Assembly: GCF_023065955.2 (NCBI RefSeq)
Contig: NC_079873.1
Span: 97,502,128 to 97,566,127, forward strand
Reading direction: 5' to 3'
DNA length: 64,000 nt
Source of the DNA: Ursus arctos
Lineage: Eukaryota; Chordata; Mammalia; Carnivora; Ursidae
In this document: positions 56,118 through 64,000 of the stretch, in pieces
Position numbering within the stretch: position 1 is the stretch's first letter
Layout: each line of letters begins with the position of its first letter
Notes under the pieces: model-generated
The model's database searches: none
What the model was told of the DNA's origin: nothing
What the model saw: only the letters and a program-made list of their open reading frames with translations
Translations under genes and position numbers: made by a program

Positions 56118-57351
56118 GACTCTCAGGAAGAGAGCTTTGTAGCATTTAAACTTACCGTGGTACCCCTCCCCATTCCCAAGCTTGGCAGAGGCCTTGAAGA
56201 CAACAGGCTGCATTCCTGGTATAATCACCCAGTGCTGAAGGGAATAGAACAGACTTTATTCTCAAAGAACTGTGGTTAATTTTTTGGCCTGTCTGATATC
56301 CCCCTGGAGGATTAGCTCAAAGGGCTTACCTTTATTTTACCTAATTTGGAACTCCCACAGAGCTGAGGTGGGGCTATTTGCTGAAAATATAGGAAGACAA
56401 ATGTTTTAGCTGCTGCTGCCTGGAGCAAGAGATAACAGTAATGGCAAACAATGGAAAACTGAAAAGCTTTGGAGAGGAGGCTGGAAAATGAGTTGCTTTT
56501 GGGGAAAAGAGCTTTGGAAAGCTCCTATATATTCCTGGGAATCTAGAAGGCCATGTGCATGCCCAAGACAGGGCACATGCTCAGGGAAGTCCCGAGAAAG
56601 CCGTAAGCTCTCATGTATGGCTCACCTCCAGTCTCCGTGCAAGCAGGTAAAGAAGGCTCAGGCAGACTCGTTAACTACCTAAGTGTTGACGGCATACCAC
56701 AATACACACAGAGCCCCTCCCAAAGACTCAGACATTGGGGGTTTTGTTGTTGTTATTCCAGGCATTTAAGGAATTCTCTGTTAAATCACTAGCTGACCAC
56801 TAAGTGTATGGAATGAGGAATTCAGTGGCCACCAGGAATATAAACCTTACAAAATTAGTTCAGAAAGTACACTAAAGAGAGAAACAACCCTTCTCAAACT
56901 CTTCAAAATATAAAACAGTAGGGAGCATTTCCTAACTCCTTCAATGAAGCTAGTATTATTCTGATGCCAAAGCCAGACAGAGACGCTCCAGAAAAGAAGA
57001 ATACAGACCAATATCTTGTAGGAATATAGATACAAAAATCATCAACAAAATATTAGCAAACTGAATCCTGTAGCATATTAAAAGGATTATACACCATGAC
57101 CATGTGGGATTTATGCAAGAGATGCAAGGGTGGTTTTAACATATAAAAATTATACAATGTAATATACCATATTGGAGAATATTCCTTAATTAATATTATC
57201 ATATTAATAGAATGAAGAATAAAACCCCACAAACTCATCTCAATTGATGCAGTAAAAGCATTTGACAAAATGCAACATCCTTTCATGAGAAAAACACTCA
57301 GAAAACAAGGAATAAAAAGGAACTTTCTCAATATGATAAAAAGCATCAAGG

Positions 57352-57540
57352 AGGGATGCCTGGGTGGCTCAGTGGGTTGAGCATCTGCCTTGGGCTCAGG
57401 TCATGATCCCAGGGTCCAGGGATTGAACCGCTGAGTCGGCCTCCCTGCTAGACGGAGAGCCTGCTTCTCCCTCTTCCTCTTCTGCTCCCTCTGCTTGTGC
57501 TTTCTCTCTGTGTCAAATAAATTTTAAAAAACTTTTTAAA
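57352..57540 (+). mobile_element. CAN-SINE in L1
   Basis: GATGCCTGGGTGGCTCAGTG head. TSD AAAAGCATCAA versus AAAGGCATCAA. Confidence 0.94.
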
Positions 57541-57843
57541 AAAGGCATCAATGAAAAACCTATAGCTAGATCATACTCAATAGTGAAAGACTGAAAACTT
57601 GCCTCCTAAGATCAGGCAGAAGATAAGGATGTTTGCTTTCTTCACTGCTATTCAACATTGTACTGGAAGCTTTGGCCAGAGCAATTAAGCAAGCAAAAAG
57701 TCATTCAAATCAGACAGGAATAAGTAAAACTATTTTTATTTGTAGATGACATGATCTTTTATGTGGTAACCTTAAAGAATCCATAAAATAATTGTTAGAA
57801 CTGATAAATTTCAGCAAATTTTCAGAGTGTAAGATCAACATAC

Positions 57844-58063
57844 AAAAATCAACTTTACAGGGGCACCTGGGTGGCTCAGTTGGTTAAGCGTCCCACTCTT
57901 GATTTCAGCCCAGGTCATAATCTCAGGTTTGTGAGATCGAGCCCTGAGTCAGACTCCACACTGGGCATGGAGCCTGCTTAAGTTTCTTTCTTTCCTTCTT
58001 CCTCTGCCCCTCCCCTCCCTGCTCTCTCTCTCTCTCTCTCAAAAAAAAAAAATCAACTTTACT
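57844..58063 (+). mobile_element. CAN-SINE, first of a tandem pair
   Basis: Body 57860-58047, GGGGCACCTGGGTGGCTCAG. TSD AAAAATCAACTTTAC at 57844 and 58048, shared with the next SINE. Confidence 0.96.
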
Positions 58064-58411
58064 GGGACGCCTGGGTGGCTCAATCAGTTAAGCCTCCAAC
58101 TCTCAATCTCAGCTCAGGTCTTTTTTTTTTTTTTTAAGATTTTATTTATTGATTTGACAGAGAGAGACAGCCAGCGAGAGAGGGAACACAAGCAGGGGGA
58201 GTGGGAGAGGAAGAAGCAGGCTCCTAGCGGAGGAGCCTGATGTGGGGCTCGATCCCAGAACGCTGGGATCACGCCCTGAGCTGAAGGCAGACACTTAACG
58301 ACTGCACCACCCAGGCGCCCCATCAGCTCAGGTCTTGATCTTAGGGTTGTGAGCTCACTCCTGCACCCAGCATGAAGCCTACCTAAGAAGTTTTAAAAAA
58401 TCAACTTTACT
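58064..58411 (+). mobile_element. Short-form CAN-SINE, second of the pair, split
   Basis: Starts GGACGCCTGGGTGGCTCAAT at 58064, is interrupted at 58122-58322 and resumes 'ttgatcttagggttgtgagc' to its A-tail. The third copy of AAAAATCAACTTTACT follows at 58396-58411. Confidence 0.95.
58109..58335 (-). mobile_element. Young CAN-SINE nested in a SINE
   Basis: Antisense body 58122-58322, full length. TSD TCAGCTCAGGTCT perfect at 58109-58121 and 58323-58335, within the host SINE. Confidence 0.97.
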
Positions 58412-58801
58412 TCTATACACTAGCAATGAACAATCTGAAAATAAAATTAAGAAAACAATTCCATTATAATAACATCGATAAAAATACTTAGAAATAAATT
58501 TAACCAAGGAGGTTCAAGACATACTGGAAACTAAAAAAGGTGCTGAAAGAAATTAAAGAAGACCTAATGGAAAGACGTCCTGTGTTTATGGATTGAAAGA
58601 TTTAATACTGTTAGGATAGCAGAGCTACCCAGAGTGATCTACAGATTCAATGCAATCTCTATCAGAATCCCAATGGCATTTTTTTTTTTTGCAGAAAGAA
58701 AGAAATCAATCTTAAAATTCATATGGAATTATAAGGGACCCCAAATAGTGGAAACAACCTTGAAAAGGAATAATTTTGGAGGACTTACATTTTCTGATTT
58801 C

Positions 58802-59024
58802 AAAACTTAATATGGGGCGCCTGGGTGGTTCAGTCGTTAAGCCTCTGCCTTTGCCTCAGGGAGTGATCCCAGGGTTCTGGGATAGAGCCCTGCATTGGGC
58901 TCCCTGCTCCACTGGGAGCCTGCTTCTTCCTCTCCCACTCCCCCTGCTTGTGTTCCCTCTCTCGCTGGCTGTCTCTCTCTCTGTCGAATAAATAAATAAA
59001 ATCTTTTTTAAAAAAACTTAATAT
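58802..59024 (+). mobile_element. Young CAN-SINE with perfect TSD
   Basis: Body 58814-59012. TSD AAAACTTAATAT at 58802-58813 and 59013-59024. Confidence 0.97.
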
Positions 59025-59349
59025 AAAGCTACAGTAACCATAGCAATGTGGTACTGGCATAAGTATACACATAGAGAACAAAAGAATAGAATTGAGAATC
59101 CAGAAATAAACCCATACATTATGGCCAACTGATTTTTGACAAGGGCACCAAGACCATTCAATGGGAAATAAATAGTCTTCGATAAATAGTGCTGGGACAA
59201 CTGGACATCCACATACAAAAGAATGAAGTTGGGCCCCTACCCTATATCATATATAAAAATTAACTTAAAATGCATCAAAGAACTGAATGTAAGAGCTATA
59301 AAACTCTTAGAAAGAAACATAGGTGTAAATCTTTGTGACCTTGAATTCA

Positions 59350-59554
59350 GCAATGACTAAAGACTTTATTTATTTGACAGAGAGAGACAGCGAGAGAGGG
59401 AACACAAGCAAGGGCAGTGTGAGAGGGAGAAGCAGGCTTCCCGCTGAGCAGTGAGCCAGATGAGGGGCTTGATCCCAGGACCCTGGGATCATGACCTGAG
59501 CCAAAGGCAGACGCTTAACGGCTGAGCCACCCAGGCGCCCCTAGGCAATGACTA
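59350..59554 (-). mobile_element. CAN-SINE, antisense, with TSD
   Basis: Body about 59360-59543. TSD GCAATGACTA at 59350-59359 and 59545-59554. Confidence 0.95.
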
Positions 59555-60570
59555 TTTAAATATATCAAAAGCATAAGCAACAAAAGAAAAAAATAGAGAA
59601 ACTGGACTTCATGAAAATTAAAAACTTTTGTGCTTCAAGGGTTACAATCAAGAAAGTAAAAAGAAAACCTATAAGATGAGAGAAAATATTTGGAAAATAT
59701 ACATCTGATAAGGGTCTAGTATCCAGAATATATAAAAACTCTTGCAACTCAACAAAAAGAAAAACAATCCAATTAAAATGGGCAAAGGAATAAACATTTT
59801 CCAAAGAATATATACAAATGGCCAATAAGCACATGAACAGATGCTAAACATCATTAATTACTGGGAGAATGGAAATCAAAACCATAATGAGATACTACTT
59901 CATATCCACTAGGATGGCTATAATAAACAACAACAGAAAATAACAAGATGTAGCAAGGATGTGGAGAAACTGGAACCCTCAAACATTGCTGGTGGGAATG
60001 TAAAATGGTGCAGCTGCTCTTGAAAACAGTTTGGTAGCTCCTCAGTAAATTAAACATAGAATTGCCATATGATCCGGCAATTCCATTCCTAGGTAAATAT
60101 ATACTTAAGAGAATTAGAAACATATGTTCACATAAAAACCTGTACACAAATAGCAGCATTATTCATGGTACCTGTAAAGTGGAAACAAGCTGCATGTCCA
60201 TCAAGTTATGAGTAGATTAAAAAAATATGGTATAACCATGCCATGAAATATTATTCAGCCATAAAAATTAATGATGTACAATGTGAATGAATCTTAAAAA
60301 TGTTATACTAAGTGAAAGTAGCTAGACACAAGAAGTCACATATTATATGATTCCATTTACATGAAATGTCCGGAATAGGTAAATTCATTGATTTAGGTAG
60401 ATTGTAGATTTATGTAGAATGTAGATTAGTGGTTACCAGCGGCTTAAGGAAGAAAGGAATGACTGCTTAATATGTATGGGTTATTTCTGGGGATAATGAA
60501 ATGTTCTGAAATTTATGTAGTGGTGATTGTTGCACAGCATTGTGAATGGTTAAAAACCCTTTAGCAAAAA

Positions 60571-61011
60571 GAATTGCCTGTTTATATTCTTTGGTTATAT
60601 TTCTATTCTATAATTGGTGTTATATTAATTTGTGGAAACTCTTTATATTTGGTGGCTATTAACCCTTTGTTTTATTATTTATTTATTTTTAAAGATTTTG
60701 TTTATTTATTTGACAGAGTGACAGCCAGTGAGAGAGGGAACACAAGCAGGGGGAGTGGGAGAGGAAGAAGCAGGCTCCCAGCGGAGGAGCCTGATGCAGG
60801 GCTCCATCCCAGAATGCTGGGATCACGCCCTGAGCCGAAGGCAGACACTTAACGACTGTGCTACCCAGGCGCCCCTAACCCTTTGTTTTATATGCTGCAA
60901 ATATTTTCTCCCAGTCTGTTGCTCATCCATTAAATTTGTATTGTTTTTTGCTGTACAAAATTTCTTAAATTTTACATAGTATTGTTTCAGGATTTCTTTT
61001 CCTTTAGTGCC
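60571..61011 (-). mobile_element. L1 fragment, antisense
   Basis: 'gcaaatattttctcccagtc', 'tggtggctattaaccctttg' are antisense L1 ORF2 3'-region blocks; the element continues beyond the LTR at 61438-61690 ('gctttccccactaatttgaa'). Confidence 0.7.
60660..60891 (-). mobile_element. Young CAN-SINE, antisense, perfect TSD
   Basis: Body 60676-60875. TSD TAACCCTTTGTTTTAT at 60660-60675 and 60876-60891. Confidence 0.97.
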
Positions 61012-61437
61012 TGTTATGCTTGGTCATACCGCTTTGAAGAATGAAGAGGTAGACCAGATGAAGAGTGTTGGGCAGCAAAGCAAAGTTTATTGGGTGAATA
61101 CTACAAAGCTCCCAAAGAGGGAGGGCACCCGAAAGGGTTGCTATTGGAGTTTCTAACTCTAGGGTTTTTTTTTTAATGAGATTGTTGTCAGGCTGTTTTA
61201 ATCTGATTAACTCTCCATGTGCCTGTCGGCCAGTCAGGTTTTTGTCCATGCACTCAGCTAACTATCAGGTAGTTGAACATGAGGGAAAGGATTGAGGGCT
61301 CCTTCCAGGGTGATGTAAAATAACAGGATGGGGTCTTTTTCCTTTTAAGGGTAGTTTCTTCTTAGGACAGGGAGACCCTTGCCCCTGCCTGCCTTTCTTC
61401 TGACTATCCTCTGTTAGTATGATTGCTAATCCTTTCC
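61012..61437 (-). mobile_element. Solo LTR, antisense, in L1
   Basis: Interrupts antisense L1. Read on the minus strand it has an AATAAA signal ('ccaataaactttgctttgct') shortly before a CA end at 61012. About 425 bp; the other end and TSD are not resolved. No retroviral genes nearby. Class I or III origin not decided. Confidence 0.6.
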
Positions 61438-61690
61438 ATTATGGCTTCTGAATTTGAAACTTAAGATACTTTCCATCCCCAAATTATAAAAATATTTTCA
61501 ACATGTCCCTCTAATGCTGTTGAGCTATTTTTTTTAATGTAGGTTTTAAAATAGTCTGGAATTTTTACATGTTTGGCATCACGTGGGAGTTTAACTATTT
61601 TTTTCCAAATGGCTCCATATAATTCATTGAATAATTCATGCTTTCCCCACTAATTTGAAATGTTCCCTGTACATATTTTGATAATAACAT
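61438..61690 (-). mobile_element. L1 fragment, antisense, continuation
   Basis: 'ttatggcttctgaatttgaa', 'tccaaatggctccatataat', 'ccccactaatttgaaatgtt' continue the antisense L1 interrupted by the LTR. Confidence 0.7.
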
Positions 61691-61884
61691 GGAAAATGTA
61701 GTAGTCTTTCACACTTAGGTCTTTCAGATATTCCTATGTAACAATTGATGGTCAGTGTAGTCTATTTGAATTATAGACACACAAAAATAATATTTATACC
61801 TATGCAGTTATTTTATCTATTTCTCCCCACAAGCACTTTTGTATCTCTTAAATTATTTGATTGTTTCAACAGTTTTTTATGGTG

Positions 61885-62310
61885 GATGTATTTGCCTGCT
61901 TGGGTTGCCAAAACAAAATACCATAGACTTGGTGGTTTAAACTACAGAGATTTGTTTTATCACAGTTATGGAGACTGGAAATCCAAGGTCAAGATGCCAG
62001 TGGAGTTGGTGGCTGATGTGGACTCTTTCTCTGGATTGCAGATGGCTACCTTCTCGCTGTATGCTCACATGGCCTTTCCTTGATGTGTGTGCATGGAGAG
62101 AGAGAGAAAGAGAGGAGTGGGGAAGAAGAGACCCTGGTGCCTATTCTCATAAGGACACGAATCCTATCAGATCAAGGCCCCATCCTTATGACCTTATTTA
62201 ACCTTAGTTATTTCCTTGGAGACTCTATCTGGACATACAGTCACACTGGGGGTTAGGCTTCAAAGTAGGAATTTGGAGGACACAAACACTCTATAATATT
62301 CCACTCCTGG
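61885..62310 (-). mobile_element. MaLR-type LTR (MLT1-like), antisense
   Basis: 'ttgccaaaacaaaataccat', 'agacttggtggtttaaacta', 'agatcaaggccccatcctta', 'tgaccttatttaaccttagt' are the reverse complement of a MaLR-type LTR. An AG-rich run at 62095-62115 is internal. The 112-residue frame across its start is chance. Confidence 0.7.
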
Positions 62311-62607
62311 TCCCCCCAAATGCATGTCCTTTTCACATGCAAAACACATTCATTTCATCCCAACAGCCTCAAAGTCTTAGCTTATTCCAGCATCAACTTT
62401 AAAGTCCAAAGTTTCATCTAAATCAGATATGGTCAATACTTGAGATATGATTCATCCTGAGGCTACGTCCTCTCCAGCTGTGAATCTGTGAAACCAGACA
62501 AGTTATCTGCTTCCAAAAGACAATGGTGGGACAGGCATGGGATAGACATTCCCATTCCAAAAGGAAGAAATCAGAAGGAAACAAAGAGTGACATGTCTAA
62601 GAAGAAA
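62311..62607. other. Unassigned, probably more of the LTR element
   Basis: 'cacatgcaaaacacattcat', 'tttcatcccaacagcctcaa' suggests internal ERVL-MaLR or old repeat DNA downstream of the LTR. No gene. Confidence 0.35.
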
Positions 62608-64000
62608 GAGAAATTATGGAATTGATCCCATTTATAATTGTACCAACAACCACAAGATACCAAAGAATAAACCTAACCAAAGAGGTAAAGGATCTATACT
62701 CAGAAAACTACAGAACGCTCATGAAAGAAATCGAGGAAGACACAAGGAAATGGAAAAACGTTCCATGCTCGTGCATTGAAAGAATAAATATTGTTAAAAT
62801 GTCTATGCTACCTAGAGCAATCTATACATTCAATGCAATCCCTATCAAAATATCATCAACATTTTTCAAAAAGCTGGAACAAATAATCCTAAAATTTGTA
62901 TGGAACCGGAAAAGACCCTGAATAGCCAAAGGAATGAAGAAAAAGAAAACCAAAGCCAGTGGCATCATAATTCTGGACTTCAAACAATATTACAAAGCTG
63001 TAATCATCAAGATAGTATGGTACTGGCACAAAAAACAGACACATAAATCAATGGAACAGAATAGAGAACTCAGAAATAGACCCTCAACTCTATGGTCAAC
63101 TAATCTTTGACAAAGAAAGAAAGAATATCTGATGGAAAAAACTCAGTCTCTTCAACAAATGGTGCTGGGAAAATCGGACAGTCACATGTAGAGGAATGAA
63201 AAGGGACCATTTTCTTACACCATACACAAAAGAGACTCAAAATAGGGCACCTGGGTGGCTCAGTCAGCTAAGTGTCTGCCTTAGGCTTAGGTCATGATCC
63301 CAGGGTCCTGGGATCAAGCCCTGTATTGGCCTCCCTGCTCAGCAGGGAGTCTGCTTCTCCCTCTCCCTCTGCCCCTCCCTCTGAATTGTGCTCTCTTGCT
63401 CTCTCAAGTGAATAAATAAAATATTTTTAAAAAATAGACTCAAAATGGATGAAAGACCTAATGTGAGACAGGAATCCATCAAAATCCTAGACGAGAACAC
63501 AGGCAGCAACCTTTTTGACCTCGGCTGCAGCAAGCTATTGCTAGACACATCTCCAAAGGCAAGGGAAACAAAAGCAAAAATGAACTCTTGGGACTTCATC
63601 AAGATAAAAAGCTTTTGCACAGCCAAGGAAACGGTCGACAAAACCAAAAAGACAACTTACAGAATAAGAGAAGTTATTTGTAAATGTCTTATCAGATAAA
63701 GGGCTAGTATCCAAAATCTATGAAGAACTTATCAAACTCAACACTCGAAGAACAAATAATCCAATCAAGAAATGTGCAGAAGACATGAACAGATATTTCT
63801 CCAAGGAAGACATACAAATGACCAACAGACACATGAAAAAATGCTCAACGTCACTCAGCATCAGGGAAATATAAATCAAAATCACAATGAGATACTACCT
63901 CACACCAGTCAGAATGGCTAAAATTAACAAGTCAGGAAACAACAGATATTGGCGAGGGTGCAGAGAAAGGGGAACCCTCTCACACTGTTGGTGGGAATGC
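62608..64000 (+). mobile_element. Younger L1 ORF2, runs off the window
   Basis: Plus-strand ORF2 3' half. Frame 62616-62921 encodes [20 protein letters not shown] and [19 protein letters not shown], standard ORF2p thumb-region sequence; 63445-63699 continues with SWDFIKIKSFCTAKE. A TGA (near 62920) and shifts break it, and a SINE is inserted at 63245. The copy is the least diverged L1 here and continues past base 64000. Confidence 0.93.
63233..63446 (+). mobile_element. CAN-SINE in L1, with TSD
   Basis: Body 63245-63435. TSD AGACTCAAAAT at 63233-63243 and 63436-63446. Confidence 0.96.

Larger units (their letters stand above)
55877..60570 (+). mobile_element. Old L1, 5' region plus ORF2 and 3'UTR
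   Basis: 55877-56830 looks like old L1 5'UTR/ORF1 start ('ctccatccctccacaaaagc', 'accagggaaatgcttaatc'). 56840-60160 is ORF2 reverse-transcriptase and C-terminal sequence ('atgccaaagccagacagaga', 'gtttgctttcttcactgcta', 'gatgcagtaaaagcatttga'). 60160-60570 is the 3'UTR. The 5' part jumps into mid-ORF2, so an internal deletion or two elements must be assumed. Stops and frameshifts throughout. Confidence 0.78.

Noticed and set aside
62616..62921. 101-codon ORF as a host gene
   Set aside because: It is L1 ORF2p thumb-region sequence.
1..64000. CRISPR arrays, operons, phage or bacterial systems
   Set aside because: The repeats are dispersed carnivore retrotransposons; there are no regularly spaced direct repeats and no prokaryotic gene organisation.

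Overview
This window is a gene-poor, repeat-dense stretch of a carnivore nuclear genome, read here only by eye. About fifty copies of the tRNA-derived carnivore SINE (CAN-SINE/SINEC type) lie on both strands. Several carry the body form 'gggcgcctgggtgg ... ccttcggctcaggg' with a tail ending in TAAATAAATAAA, which I associate with arctoid caniforms, most likely a bear-family genome rather than dog or cat. That taxonomic call is inference from SINE type and was not searched. I see no intact protein-coding gene, no convincing exon, and no tRNA, rRNA or CRISPR.

Layout. 1-9 kb: old MIR and an unclassified old repeat, then a long minus-strand L1 (3.0-7.3 kb) abutting a plus-strand L1 (7.3-8.8 kb), both split by SINEs. 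9-12.6 kb: mixed single-copy and old repeat DNA. 12.6-21.9 kb: a long minus-strand L1 landscape that hosts later arrivals: a SINE+L1 block, a solo class II-type LTR, a Tigger1-type DNA transposon and a 275-bp L1 stub. 22-28 kb: clustered SINEs and single-copy sequence. 28.15-29.26 kb: the only gene-derived feature, a GC-rich broken copy of a gene I recognise as C4orf19 (PGCKA1), with one in-frame stop and two frameshifts, probably a retrocopy. 30-40 kb: single-copy DNA with conserved-looking patches, an antisense L2, L1 ORF2 pieces and an LTR. 40.4-49.1 kb: a SINE-poor island of ancient repeats (L2 with a nested Tigger2-type element, MLT1-type LTR nested in another LTR, L2, MIR). 49-55.5 kb: SINEs, a second Tigger1 derivative, MIR and old L1. 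55.9-64 kb: plus-strand L1 sequence, including SINE-into-SINE nesting, an LTR, a MaLR-type LTR, and a younger L1 that runs off the right edge.

The open reading frames longer than 60 codons are explained by L1 ORF2/ORF1 relics, by SINEs read through, by the broken C4orf19 copy and its antisense, or by chance. The interesting content is structural: nested insertions whose target-site duplications (TSDs) can be read directly and give a relative order of events. I did not find a previously undescribed biological system.
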